A DNA stretch of 64,000 nt from Nepenthes gracilis. Lineage: Eukaryota > Streptophyta > Magnoliopsida > Caryophyllales > Nepenthaceae. Both the position numbers and the translations under genes were made by a program. The notes beneath the pieces are model-generated. The model saw nothing but the letters and a program-made list of their open reading frames with translations. It searched no databases and had not been told where the DNA came from. Positions 25,157-38,990 of this stretch are shown piece by piece. Position 1 is the stretch's first letter. Every line of letters starts with the position of its first letter. The DNA lies in the NCBI GenBank assembly GCA_033239525.1, contig BSYO01000005.1, forward strand, positions 24,162,519 to 24,226,518, in the 5' to 3' direction.

Positions 25157-28100
25157 AGATTATTTTGTTGATTAGGTGAATTTTTTTAGATAAATCACAA
25201 AAGATAGAGAAATCGTGCTTGTTTTCTCTCGCTATTTCTTGTTTTCTATTTTATATTATGTATTTTTTTTTATTATTTTATTATTTTTCAGAATTTGTGG
25301 GAATTATTCCACGAGTACTTTATCTTCCAATCCATGTGCAACCCTTTTCTATTTTTTATTATCCCCAGATTTTCAACCTTTGTTATTTTTTTATTTATTA
25401 CTTGTTAACAAAAACTTTATTTATATATTTATTTATATTATTTATTTATTTATTATTATAACCATCAAAACATTCTCTATTTGTTTTATTACGAATAATT
25501 TATATAATTTTGATCAATTATCTGTATATTTGATTAATTGTATTAAATTTTTCTTTTTATTTTAATTTTTATTCATGTGACGAGTGATGGCTCAATATCT
25601 ATCCGAAACTCTGCCTAGTCATATGTTGAAGAATTTAAAATATATCTGTTACTTATAAATTTAAAAATATATTATTTAATTAAAAATAAATATAAATAAC
25701 TAAAAGTTGAGTTGGTGGAACTGCAGTAGAGGCTGGACGTAAAACTTTATATTTTTAGTAAATAAATATTATATTTTCAATTTATAAGTAGTTGCTGTAT
25801 TTTAAGTTATTATATTAGTAGTCGATTAGGTTGTGAATTTTAGTGAAAATCGAGAGACACTCGTAGCATCGATGAAAAAAAATCAAAATAGAGAGAAAAT
25901 TTTAACACAAGTAATAAAATATATACTAATCTTAAGTTTGGTTAAAAGAAATAAAAATTTTATTTTTTTTATTCTCAATAAAATAAATATTTTTTTATTT
26001 GATTATAATTTAATCAAAAATAAATTTAATTATCACCTTTCATTGGATGATTTTTATTTTTATATATATATGAAAAATTACTTTTTTTATTATTATTATT
26101 ATTATTAACGATATTATTATTGTTATTATTACTAATATTATTATTATATTATTTTTTATATTATTTTTTAAATCAATTAATAGAATACTAATTTTTATCT
26201 TATTCTATTATAACAATTAAATATAAAAATAATAATTTTTAACTCTATTTATATTTTATTCTATTATTTGATAATAATTATTTTATTCCAATAATCAGAC
26301 GTATCATAACTGATCAAAATCATAATGATTTATCCAAGCTAAAAGAATAAAGAAAAGACATTATGCTTATTATAACAAAAATAATAAGAAATAAAAATGG
26401 ATTTATGCTCAAAATTAAAAAAAAAAAACCAAAAATTAAAGTATGGAAATTATGTTCATACAATATATATATATATATAATACAAAAAAAAAATAAAATA
26501 AACAAAGGTTGCTGATGTGGGAGATTAAAAAATATATTATTTATATATTTAATTACGTACTTATTTATATTAAAATTATTAAAATTTAATATAGGTATCA
26601 TATTATTTTAATTTTTACTTTTTTTCTCTCTTTACACAAAAAAAAATATTTTAATATAAATAAAATATAAGTGAGTATTTATATATATATATATATATAT
26701 TTATTTATTTATATGATAAGTATCATTTTCCTGAGTTTTGAGGCATGAAGGTGTGAAACGATAATTTATAGGGACACCTTTAATTAGGGAGGTTTCCATT
26801 ATCTAAGAGACATTGGAATCATTTAATTAAATGCTCATTATTCTCCACATTCGAGAATATCTACTGCAGCTACGTAATCGCACTTTACTTGTTTTCTAGT
26901 TGAAATTGGAAACCTTAGAGTCAATATGGTTTCATTTATATAATGTAAAAATTATACATTTTTCGAAGAATATATGCTTAGTACATCTCTCGGATAAATT
27001 TGCTTGATATATCTCCAATTATTACTATAAATAAAAATTTAATAGTAGATACTAGAATATAAAAAAATTATATATAATATTTTTAAGATTTATTTTTATG
27101 ATATTAATATCTTTTAAATATTTAATATCATATTAAAAATAAAAAATAACCATTTAAATAGTTTTTTAAGTTTTAAGTTTTATCGGTTAAATTTTAATTT
27201 AATAAATGATATAAAAATATATTGAAAATATCTTCCTAATGAGATACACTTACCCCAAATACTTTTTTCTAATTTTAAAAATATTAAATTTCTTGATTTG
27301 TATAATAAATTAGATTTATCAAAATGTTATATAAAAACTATGAAAAATGATATTTGTTTTATTCTTTTCACTTTATTTTTCTAAGCAACACGTACGTATG
27401 AGCATATTACTTTGGATACCATCAATTTAAGTTATATTTTTACATAGAGTAAATTATTATTCAAATACATTTAAGAATATAATTAGAAAAAATAAAATGG
27501 GTAATATAATTAATAAATAAAAAAGATGATAATGTTGTTAATATTTTTTTTCTAATTTGGTATAAAAGAAGGTTTAAAGAAGATAACTTAAATATTGAAT
27601 TTGATTTTGTCAATTGATTATTTATTATTTATTAATTTACTCCATTATAATATATTACAAAATAATATTATGGAGTTTTCAAAATTATTATCTGACAACT
27701 ATAACTAGACAATAATATAAACGTATAAAATATAACTCACCAATAAAGAATAACATAAAATTTCATAAATCAAATCAATGCTATTTAACCCATTTGAATA
27801 ATTCAAATTCGATTGTTTAAATTTATTAAATATAAGATTTTATTAATTTTATGAATAGTCATTCTTTATTTTTTATCAGTTCTATTATAAATATGTGATT
27901 TAGTTATTATTTTTTAATACATCCTAAATTGATCTATGTTGACCCCTAAATAATTATCCGGAATGAGAGAGCTGCTGAGTGCGCTGGCCTCCTTTGCCCA
28001 ACAAAATTGTTAGATCGACGAATGTTTAATATAGTATAAAATATTTTTTTATTTTTTATAAAATATTAAAATATTCAAACACATATACTATAAAAAAACA

Positions 28101-29020
28101 ATAGCAAAAAATATAGTATTTTTAAAATTTTATTAAAGTTCCAACGATAGGTTAATAACAAATGATAATTACAATAATTAACAACTAATTATATAAAAAT
28201 CGATCATAATTGCTCAGCGATTGGCTTTGGTTATAATTATTAACTAAGGGCTAATATAGTGGTACGTCAAGCATGTGTCCCACCGTCATTGGAATTGCTT
28301 TCCTTGACTATCCATTTTACAGCTTTATAAAATTAAACACCGTCACATATGTTGCTAAATTATGTAATTAGTTTGCTAATAAAAATATAAAATAACACGT
28401 AAAACGATTCTTCACGAAAATCCACTGCAAAAATATTTTTATGGGCATATTTGGCTATAGAAAAAATAAAAAAATGATAATAATAAAAGATAAGAATATT
28501 TTTTTCCAATATAAAACATTTTAATGAATGTTTTCATTATATTTTTTATCCTTATGATTATTGTATAATTCAAATATAAAAATATATATATTTTTAAATA
28601 TTTCTAGATATAAACAATTTATAAAAATTCACCAAGAAATTCCAAAAGATAGACAATCAGATATTTGATGTGTAATTATTCCATGTTAACCTGTATATGA
28701 TGAGTTATGATGTCATTTAGAATATAAGGATAGGGCATATTCTTGAATTATTAAAATATTTTTATTTTTATTAAATAATTTAAAATAATATTTAATAATT
28801 TTAATAAATTATTAAATATATATATTATATTATAAAAAATAATTTTAACAAAAACCTTGCTAGCATGTTTGGTTATGTTCTCACCTTGTTATACTGGAAT
28901 AATAATCTTACAATCTGGTTAATCTATTAAAAATGACAAAAATTTATAAAGCAATAATTATTCCTCCTAATAAGGAAATAAAAAAATACTAAGCCTTCAT
29001 TTGTATTTTTTATTCACTAT
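25157..29020. other. AT-rich spacer, no gene
   Basis: Strongly AT-rich with many TA and ATT runs. The open frames here, for example at 25215-25565 and 25833-26108, are poly-Phe/Ile/Tyr translations of low-complexity sequence. I recognise no element or gene. Confidence 0.6.
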
Positions 29021-29026
29021 AGTCAA

Positions 29027-29695
29027 TGTTACGTACCAGAAATTCGGATTGTCCTACGGGTCAGGGGCCACAAATCAGATCTTCTTGTTTGTCGATCTGA
29101 CGCGGATCCGTCTCCATAATTTTGAATCTGAGTCCTGTGCAACACAAAAATAGACGAGATGGTTAGAAGGCCAATGGACTAAATCCCCAAAGGCTCTCCG
29201 ACGCTCAAGTCAGTAATGGTCTTTTTGAGAATAAAAAGGAAAAGATGTATTCTATTTTTTATAGATAATAATTTTTAGAGAATGAGAGAGAGTTTTTTCT
29301 TCCTCTCCTCCTCTCTCCCTCTTCTTTTTCTTACTTTTTTAGGCCCTCCTCTTTCGTGGAGGATAACTCCTCTTTATAAAGAAACCTCCTCTCTTTGGAG
29401 GTTTCTTCTTCTCCTCTCTCTGGAGGTTTTTGGAGGTTTTCTCCCTTCTCATTCTCTTGAAGATTTTTGGAGGTTTTCTCCCTTCTCCTTCTCTTGGAGG
29501 TTTTTGGAGGTTTTCTCCCTTCTCCTTCTCTTAGAGGTTTTTGAAGGTTTCTTGGCCATTATCGCCTTTCAGTCGGTTATGGTTGGACTTTATCCATAAT
29601 TAACCACCAGTGATAACCACCGGTTATAACCGCTTATGGATTACAAAAAACGGTTTGTGCAGTTATTTCTTGGGTCGGTTATACTGTACCCATCA
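29027..29695 (+). mobile_element. Small solo LTR
   Basis: A 669-bp segment starting TGTTACGTACC and ending GTACCCATCA, flanked by AGTCAA on both sides (29021-29026 and 29696-29701). TATAAA stands at 29375-29380. The stretch near 29125-29215 (CCTGTGCAACACA, then CCGACGCTCAAGTCAGTAA) resembles a plant gypsy LTR motif also seen in diverged form at about 42840-42930. Confidence 0.8.
29420..29555. repeat. 37-bp tandem repeat inside the solo LTR
   Basis: Three copies of a unit joining TTTTTGGAGGTTTTCTCCC to TTCTCCTTCTCTTGGAGG, with a fourth degenerate start. Each unit carries GGAGG and CTCC stretches able to pair. Confidence 0.8.
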
Positions 29696-29857
29696 AGTCA
29701 AAAAATATATATATTAAAAATAATTACCCTTTTTTTTATTACCTTCTAAATTAATTATTTACAATTAATGACTACTCATTTGTCATTTTAAATTTTGTTG
29801 CCCCTTTACTTCAAAATTTCACGTCCCTCTAGATTCTTAAATCTCATAATCCCCAAC

Positions 29858-30089
29858 GGCACGTTTGGTTGTTGAAATGGAATAAGGTGGAAATAGAATA
29901 GTTATTCCCAGGTAATAGAATTAGATGTGAATAAAGTTGAGAATTGTTATTCCTATATTTGATTGTTGGAATAGAATTAGTTGAAAATTTGTATTATAGT
30001 GTTTGGTTTGTAGAATTGTATGAGGAATAAGATGAGAATTTATCGGAATGACACTTTTACCCTTATAATAATAAAAAGAAGAAGAAGAA

Positions 30090-30125
<36 letters not shown>

Positions 30126-30450
30126 GTAATAGTAATAATAATAATATAATAATAACAATAATAATAGAATAATAATAAAAATAAATAAAATAATAATAAT
30201 AATAATAAGAGTGGGCAAATTTGGGTTAATAAAATTATTGGGTGAGAATTCTTTTTCCTCCATAACCAGGAATAAAAAATACCTAATGCCACCAAGAAAT
30301 AGTTATTCCTTGTAATCAAGGAATAACTTCCTAATCGAGGTGTTCCTTTCTAATTCTTTGATTTAAGTCTGTGCAAACAAACGCGGAATAGTAATTCCAC
30401 CAAGAATAAGGAGGGAATAGAAATTCTATTCCCTCCAACCAAACATGGGG
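29858..30450. mobile_element. MITE-like element with terminal inverted repeats
   Basis: The left end, GGCACGTTTGGTTG, is matched on the right by CAACCAAACATGG read in reverse. Pairing of the ends continues loosely through GGAATA/TATTCC blocks. Non-coding and about 590 bp. The ends recall plant MITEs starting G-G-C-x-TGTTTGGTT, but I cannot fix a target duplication, so the superfamily is open. Confidence 0.55.
30071..30212. repeat. (AAT)n compound microsatellite
   Basis: Runs of AAT with AGT, ACA and AAA variants, lying within the MITE-like element. Confidence 0.9.
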
Positions 30451-31239
30451 CAATAGTCATTATTTAGTCACTGCTCGTCCATCTTTTAAAATCTTGTTAC
30501 CTTTTAACTTTGAAATATCACAACTCATTCCCTTTAACTCCATGTCAAAATACGTAAAGATAAAATATATATTTTATATTTTTTTTTAAATCTAAAATAC
30601 TTACTTACCAAAAAAAAAAGTGTTTAACCGTTATTTATCTACCATTTAAAATTTTACGGTCCTTTTACCTTAAAAATTCATTATCTCAAATACTGATTAC
30701 CTAATTACTATTTATTTGCCATTTAAAATTTTATAGACTGTTTATTTTAAAATTTCGTAACCTCAAATACTGATTACTTAATTACTATTCATTTAAAATT
30801 TAATTTTTATTTTTTATTAAATCTCAAAAAAAAAAAAAGTGCATGAAAATTTTCTCCCATAAAAATATTGTTTCCATTTACTTCGAGTAATTTAAAAAAA
30901 AAAATTATGACATTGGCCTTAAAACTAGCTCAAATTTAGCGGTGGGTTTTGTTTCATGTAGCACAATAACGATAGATAAAAATGGTTTATAAATATATTA
31001 TAAAAAGATTTAACGTATGTTTGACTATTTTTTGTTTGAATAATGATAAAAAAATAAGTAGCATAAATTTTTACCTTATTTTTTCTATTTTTCAATGTAC
31101 AATAAATATTAAAAAATCAAATTTTAACTTAATTTTGTTATCTAAAGTAACTAACAGAATAAAAGAATAGTATTTTTTTAATTGTATTGTTATTATTATT
31201 ATTATGAATAATTATTTTATTACATTTCAGCGACCAAAC

Positions 31240-31750
31240 TATCTGGATGAGAAACATGCAAGCGTAGGCAATGCATTCCTTTCCTTAATTTTGAGGGAAA
31301 GAAGAAGATCCGTGAATTTGGTTTAGGGTTTGAATATGGTTTAGGGTTTCATGAATTTGCTTTTGATCTGTCAAATTTGTGAGAGCTTTTGCCGTCTCTT
31401 TTGAATTCCCAAATCAAGCACATAAATCAGCTGCCGGATGCATTCGTACTTGATCCACTGCCGACAAAGTTTCAGATCCGTGGAAATCGTTTTCTTTCCA
31501 CTGAAGTTTAATTGATGGCCACCCCACTCGCAAATTGCGCCGGTGGGGAAATCCATTTTCCGGGAAAATTTGAGTGAACAGAAGAAAATCCGTTTCCGGG
31601 AAAATCGTTTTGCGAACATGCCGCGTCTTGATTCGTGGTTCCCACCTGATTTTGCCTGCACCCTTCGTCACCGCCTTCCAACCTCTTTCCCTAGTCTTTG
31701 CGTACGGGTTATGAGAATATGCTCATTTGTAAGAGACGACGGCTACTAGC
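31240..31750. other. GC-balanced island with telo-box motifs, unassigned
   Basis: Stands out from AT-rich flanks. TTTAGGGTTT occurs twice (31321-31350); the reverse complement AAACCCTAAA is the telo-box of many plant promoters. A TTTTCCGGGAAAAT motif occurs twice, about 40 bases apart, near 31555-31605. A minus-strand open frame (31371-31661, 96 codons) gives no family I recognise. It could be a gene fragment, promoter or repeat. Confidence 0.3.
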
Positions 31751-31759
31751 TTTTTCTGA

Positions 31760-33956
31760 GGTTTTATTTATTTTAGGTAGCTTAGTTTTCGTTATATTCC
31801 ATTGAGTATAATTCTTTTATTTGCAAGTGATTGATCCCCTACCGTCACCATAACTTTCATGTATACCCTCAAAAGTTAATGTCAATGGGAGGTTAAATTG
31901 GATTATTTATTTCTAAATAATAGTTTTAATTTAACTATTTTTAATAAAATTAAAAATTAATTATTAAATTATAATTATTTATTTAAAAATAAATAATTTA
32001 AATTCAAAAAAGAGAGTCTTTATCTATTTAATAGATAAAACTTCCTACTTAGATGGTGGTATTTTTGATCTATTTTGTTAACAACTATGCATTAAATGTA
32101 TCCTATTATTAAAAATATTAATTGAATTATTTTTAAATTTTAATTGAATAAATATAATTTATTGATATTATTAAGCTAGTTGGAATACAAAAGATGTTAA
32201 CTATTTGAATAAGTCCATGCATATTACCTCTCACGCTACTGTTAGCTTTTTCCACTTATAATAAAATATTAATTAAAAAAAGCTTTAAAAATTGATAGTT
32301 ACACTTCCTACTTGGAATCTGTATTAATTAATGTCCCCAAGTTTTAATTTTAGTTCGTGGCTCGTTAAGAACTGCATGCATGCGTTTAGTTTTGCTAGGA
32401 AATTAATTAATTAAGAAGACTTTTAGTTATTTTATAAGCCGCATCAACTCAATTTTTTAAAATTATTCTTTTAAAAATTTTAAACATAGATTAATTCAAT
32501 CGTTTTTAATTATAGATATTTAATTTTAATTAAATAATTATATTATTTTTTATTAAAAATACTGTTTAACTTTTTGTTAAAAAAATTTTAATTATCTAAT
32601 ATTAATCAAATAACTATAATAAAAAATATTTAAAACAAATCCTCTCTTAAATTAGTAAAAAACTCCCAACACCATTTATTCCCATAACAAAGTGAAGTAA
32701 TTGATCTATTGAGTAAGCAAAATAAAATGACATTAAAGTGTTTACTGTTTTGCCAAGAATATTGGAAAGTTTAGCCCCCAAAGTTTCCATCTACTTTGAG
32801 AATGCCATTAAATCCGTTATCAGCCCTATCATTAATAAATGTAACGACTTATTAATCTATGCTATTAAATTTAAATAAAGTAATATATAAATAGATATCA
32901 TATTATTTGATAAAATTTATTAAAATATCTTAAAAATTTGTGTGCTTCAAGTCGATTTCAAATTAGATTTTTATAGTGATTAATATTTAATATTAAGGTT
33001 ATTCTCCATATATAAGTTTTTGAACACGTTGATAAAAAATAAACTTTATATATAATCAAATTCGAAACTATCAATTTGGAGCAATATAATTCACAAGTGG
33101 AGGATGCATCATCATCTTAAAGGATTGAAAAAGGTTATACTGTTTAAATTTTATTGAAAACTATAGACATTGATAGATTCATCTTTATCGTGAATACTTT
33201 TTAATTATTATTTTTAATGTATTATTTTAAATATTTTAAATATTAATATTTTTATAAGCACAAATTCAAAGATTAACAACACGTAATAATATTTTAATGG
33301 TGACTAAATTATATATAAAAACATTTCTAATTCTAATAATAGGAGGAGGTTTTTATTAAAAGTTTATTATTATTATTATTATTATTATTTTATTTTTTGT
33401 GGTCATGCATTATTAAAAGTTGAAATTCGATTAGAACCAAACAGAGCTCCCCACTAAGAAGAGTGGCAACTTGTACGTTAATTTTAAAAAGGGGGGGGAG
33501 GGATCATTTGATCACAGCGACCACCACCACCTCACTTCGAATCTCAGTATCCTTTTGGAGCTTTATAATTGGATGCATGAAGAAACATAAATAAATATTT
33601 ATGCATAAAATTTTTTGGGAAAAAATAGTCAGAATATTTTTAAAAATCTGTTTTTATTTTATTTTTATTTTAAAATTCTATTTTATTTAATGTAAAGATG
33701 GGTTTGATTAACCATTTTTTGGGTTTTTATGATAATATGTACATATGTTGAAAAATATTAAACTTGCAAAGGTTAGAACTAATTTACAATTTTAAAGTTT
33801 TTCTTACAATAAATCTCAATAAAATCATATTTATAAAATAAAACTAATACTAGAATTAAAATTAAAATTCTGAGAATAACATTAATAATTTTCAATTTTT
33901 AACATTTTATAATAATTTTATTATATTTGTACATCAGTAAATAATTTTTTGGGTTC

Positions 33957-33990
<34 letters not shown>

Positions 33991-36900
33991 AGCATAATTC
34001 CATGTCCATATTCCTCTTTAGATGCTTTCTTGAGTCTTTTTGCCACCGAAATTGGTGGGGAAATCAACTCTAGTGGCGCATTTCTTTTAATATTGACACA
34101 TTTATTTTAAAAAATAAACTATTGTGAACAATTATTCTTTAAAAAACATGCAATTGTATACGTATTATTCTTAAAGATGCTAAATAGACCTAAGTTAGTG
34201 GTATTTCAATTTAAAAATGTTTAATAAGAACTCATTCAGGCTAAACTCAAAAAAATATTGAGTCGTGATCAAACTGAACTTATAGTTTTAGTTAATTAAA
34301 GAGTTAAATTTGAAAATTTTTAACTCAGTAAGTTTTATAAGCTCAACTCATAACAGATTGGTTAAAAATCCTAGTTCATTGAGTTCGACTCAAACCTATA
34401 TAATATATAATATATATTTGGGATTGGATAAATATCAATTAGATTAATTAAAATATATTTTTACTTTATATTTTATACTTTGCTCTAAACAATTCTTATG
34501 AGTAAATGGCTCAAGGCATCTCACTCTAATATATTATATTAGAGAGGTAATCTACAAATTATCTTACCACTATCCTTTGTATGTGAAAAATCTTAACTTA
34601 TTAAGCTTATGCCAATTATTTGAGTCCAATTTATACAAATAAAAATATTAACATTTTTGTCATTGTATATAACATATGATATGATATAGGAGAGATTATG
34701 CACTCAGAAATTTGGCATAAGCCTATAAAATAAAAGCAGAGATGTTGGTCATGAAAAAACAAAAATCTCATGTTATTGCATTCTTTAAAAAGAGTAAGCA
34801 AGGAGAATGCCTCTTACACCCCACCTCATATTTAGATTTATATCAAATGGTTAGTATTTTATGATATAAATATTATCAAGATTATTATTTTTAATTTTTT
34901 ATAATATTAATATCTATTAAATATAAAATTAAATATAAAAAATATAAAAAATAATTATTTAGAAGAATATATTAAATATTTAAATATGACTTCAGATCCA
35001 CGATGTTGTGGCATCTCACATGTCACGAGGGACCGTAGCGCCTCCTATTCGCCATTGTCACCCTTGACTTTATACGGTATAAATATTACCCCAAAAAAAA
35101 ATAGAATAACTTTTATAACCTACTATTATTCTTTCATTAATAGAGTTTACTTGTCATGTTGATATTCAATATTAAGTAATAGAAAATAAAATATGATAAT
35201 TAAAACACATTGTTAAAATAAAAAATAAACTTAAAAATCCTTTATATTTTATTATTGAATCTTAATGTTTTGAATAATAGAAAATCTCTATTTATAAAAG
35301 CGACCATAACAGCTCCCAAATTGAGAGCGTGGGCTTAGAGGATGTTATTCCAATGGAATTCAATTTGGGAACGGATGATTTGGGCCAGCATCAATGCAAT
35401 AAGATCAGCACAATCCAGAACGATGGCCCATGTGTTTTTCTCTCGGGCCTGGGCCACAGCCCACATATTAGTAATTTTTGGGCTTTTAATTTTTGTCAAA
35501 GCCCAATTTCATTAATCAAATATGCTTTGTGAATGCCTCTAAATAATGTGATGTTCATATGATGTCATCATATTATATCTTATTTATTTATTTTTATATA
35601 AATATGCTAATTTAGTTTAAAAAAAAAAACAAATATAAGCCAAAAATTTAGTTTCACTATTAGGCCACTTTAATGATCAATTCTAAATTTCGTTCTTTAA
35701 ATCTTAATAATTTTTTTTTTAATTTGAATGTGTTTTGCACTAAATAAACATTGGCCATTTTAAAAAAGACAAGAGATGTGTTTAGTTAACAGTACAAACT
35801 GAATGATTTTATTTTTTAGGAGTTATATCAAAATCAGTATAAATTTTTCTTACTTATAAATATTTTATTTTTATTTTTATTTTTACTTATCTAATATGAG
35901 GCAATTGACATTCATTTATAGCTCATAATAAAAAGGCACCTTCCTATTTATAAGTAAGAGTTGTATTTTTCATAATATAACCTTATAAAATGAGACTAAT
36001 AATTAAATATGTTATAACTTTTTTCAAATTAAACAATAACCAAACAAAAATAAACTCCACCTCGAAGCTCATTAGCAACCTCCAAATTTGGTCATGAGTT
36101 ATATTTAAAGGACTACTTCTGTTGTATCGTTCAAAAAAGGACTACTTGCATCGTATTGTATTATCCAAAAATAACAAAAATACTCTTAATTTTTTTTATT
36201 TTGTTATTAAATTGTATTTTAATATTATTTTATTATGTATAAGGTAAGTCAAATTAACCTTATCTTATAGTTGAATATCAGTAATGTATGAATTTTTTAA
36301 TGAGATTTTGACTTTAATTTTTAAGATATTTATCATTATATTATTTATTAAATTGTTATAAGAAACATAGATTAATATATTTGGATTTATAATATAAAAT
36401 TTTTAGTTTGTAAAAATAACTTATGAAATTATTTCATTAATTTATTATTATTTCAAAGAAGCAAAAAATAATTTCCCTTTCTTTTTTTTTCTTATCTTAA
36501 AATGAGTTTTGATCTGAAGTCATACTGATAAAATATATTAATTTTTATAAAGAAAAAATTATTTTCAAATTACTAAAATGTTTATTCATTTTGTCAAATT
36601 TTGCGTCTTAAATAAACATATTTATTAATAAATATAACTTTTCTATTTAATTAATAAATTATCATTAAGTATAAATAAATAATACATAGGATTATAATAT
36701 TTAATAATTCAATAAATAATAAAATATGTGCTATATTTTTTGAATAATTTTTATATTGTCCAACTCTATCCATACGACAATAACATATTTTTTAAAATGA
36801 CTAAAACAAATTTTAAGTACGAAAATTTTTAATTTTTTTAATAATCTAAACAATATAATGACATAATAAAGTAACAAACAAATATAAATTATAAGGGTTA

Positions 36901-37149
36901 TACATTATTATTGGACATAAATCCTTTCTTGAACCACTATATTTGCAAATAACATTATTAGAGTCTTTAATAAGAAATATTTATCATGACAAACTATAAT
37001 ATTTTTTTACTAGAGATTTTTTTTTGGGGTAAGTAATTTATTGGAGAATGATATGGAGAACTAGGGGCAGCTCTAGAAAATATTCCAATTGGTTCAATAT
37101 ATAATGGTATTACACATTTATTATTTAGTAAAATAAAAAATATGCAAAT
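31760..37149. other. AT-rich spacer, no gene
   Basis: No gene or element recognised. It contains an (AT)n run (33959-33988), a run of eight Gs near 33491-33498 and a balanced patch at 35320-35520 holding an unrecognised 67-codon frame. Confidence 0.55.
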
Positions 37150-38990
37150 AAAATAATTAAATATGACAAAGAATTGATATATATTTAGTAATAAAAATTA
37201 CAAATGTTTTCACATCTCTTCATATTTTGAAAGTGATATATGATATCATTATTATTAATATTTTAAAACACAACTTTATGTATATATATAAGTAAATAAT
37301 AATTTAAAATTTTATTATATATTTATCTATACAAGTCAGTCTTAATAATCTTTATTATTCAAAAGGCTCTCCACTATCGCAGATGTCATCAGTAGAACTA
37401 ATATCAATTTTAAGAGTAGAAAATTTGACAAATATTAAAACCCCTTTATTTATTTCCCCTAGCCTTGTACAAAGAAATTGAAATTCCTTCAAATCACAAA
37501 ACCTATGATTTTGACATACATAAAAAATGTAAATCTAAAGGTGTTGATTAAGTTCTAAATAGTTTACATCAAAAAATTTATATAGATAAGATTAAGTAAG
37601 TCTAACTAAGTTTTATTTGTTAATAATAAGAAATTAGTTATTAGCATTCAGGAGAGCCATGTAAAGAAACAACTCGATATTTACGTCGTTAAAACGATTA
37701 CTAAGCTCCTTACAATTGATTATAGTCTATAGTAATTTTACATAATAATTGTGTATATTTGTAATTTGAACAGCGTTACAATGTGGCCTTTTAAAAATAA
37801 CAAATAGATATTTGTGTTCGGAATTAAAATGCCATTCTTGTTGAAAAACTAGAAGAAATAATTTATTGCATTGCCTTCGAACACATTAATTATAGAAAAA
37901 ATAATTTATATACATATTATAACAAGATCCCTAACATGTTTCATCAAACTTTAAAAATTAGTCTCTTAATTCAACTATTTTTTACTTTGAAGTTTTTCAT
38001 TATCTAATAATTCTAAAATTTTTTCAATTTGTTTATTTAGCGGTTTATTATAATGCTTATAAGAAACCATAACTACAATATTTAATTGTAAAATCAAATT
38101 GAAGAGATAAACAAAACATCATGATTTTAGCAACAACTATAATAGTCTATTAAAATTGATTGATAAAATAATGAATATAACATGCGAGTTTAATTTCTTT
38201 CATGACTAAAGTTTTGAGGTCATTGAACTCAGTTGCTTATTATTTGTTCCTTCACACCATTGTTATTTTCTATAAACTCAATCAATGGGTAGAAAATAAC
38301 AAATTAAGTGTTACCTTAAGTGATAGAGTAGAGATATCAATAATATATTTAATATTAATAAATCATTTTATAATGAATCTCTTTCTATCACCATAATGTA
38401 AAACAATAGCCATTTGTTCATCTTGTGATGCATCACTAGACTCATTAATTAATATTCTAAAAAACTGATCACAAGGTCTTCAACAATGGTTTTAATGGTT
38501 TCTTTCAGAGCAATATGAATAATATTTTTTTGGATTGATAGAGTTATTATTTGCTGATTTTGGTTAATTTGCAATATAATTTCTTTTATATCTTCACAGC
38601 CTTTTTATAAAAATGTAAAAATTTAATAAAATTTGTAATTTATTTTAACTTTTATTCCCATTGTGACTATGAAAAAACATATCTTGATGCAAAAGTCTTC
38701 TTATACAATTATTTGAAGGTAAGTGTAATTGTGGGGTTGATATGGACATTTTATGAGATATATTCTTTTTATTTTTTACAATCACTTAAGTAATAATCTG
38801 AAATTCTTTTCCCATCAACAGGATCAAATAAAAGATTAACCAAATCAATATTATCATATACTTTCCTAGAGTGTTCATGCTCACATTAGAAAAAAATTTA
38901 CTTGTATCAGCTTGAGATTAAGATAAATTTGACCGTATACTAACATTTCTTTTAAAATATCTTTTTACAATTTTCTTGTTCAAAAAAATA
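37150..38990 (-). pseudogene. hAT-type transposase pseudogene (DUF4371 / hAT C-terminal)
   Basis: Minus-strand remnant, about 1.8 kb. In order from the N-terminal side: a block like IRRLLHQDMFFHSHNG (about 38680), INESSDASQDEQMAIV (38455-38408), NDLKTLVMKE (near 38220-38190), QITNIHNYYVKLL and NRFNDVNIELFLYMALLN (37780-37640), then VLLMTSAIVES (about 37400-37370) and YHFQNMKR at the end. This is the order of the plant TTF-type zinc-finger/DUF4371 hAT-like proteins, with the final blocks matching the hAT dimerisation region. Stops and frameshifts are frequent. The acidic residue expected in the D-ESSD block reads N. I see no terminal inverted repeats. Confidence 0.7.

Noticed and set aside
25215..26601. 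Hydrophobic open frames resembling membrane proteins
   Set aside because: AT-rich low-complexity sequence yields poly-Phe/Ile/Tyr peptides; frames occur on both strands with no homologous look.
31321..31350. Interstitial telomere repeat
   Set aside because: Only two TTTAGGG units, not in tandem; better described as telo-box motifs.
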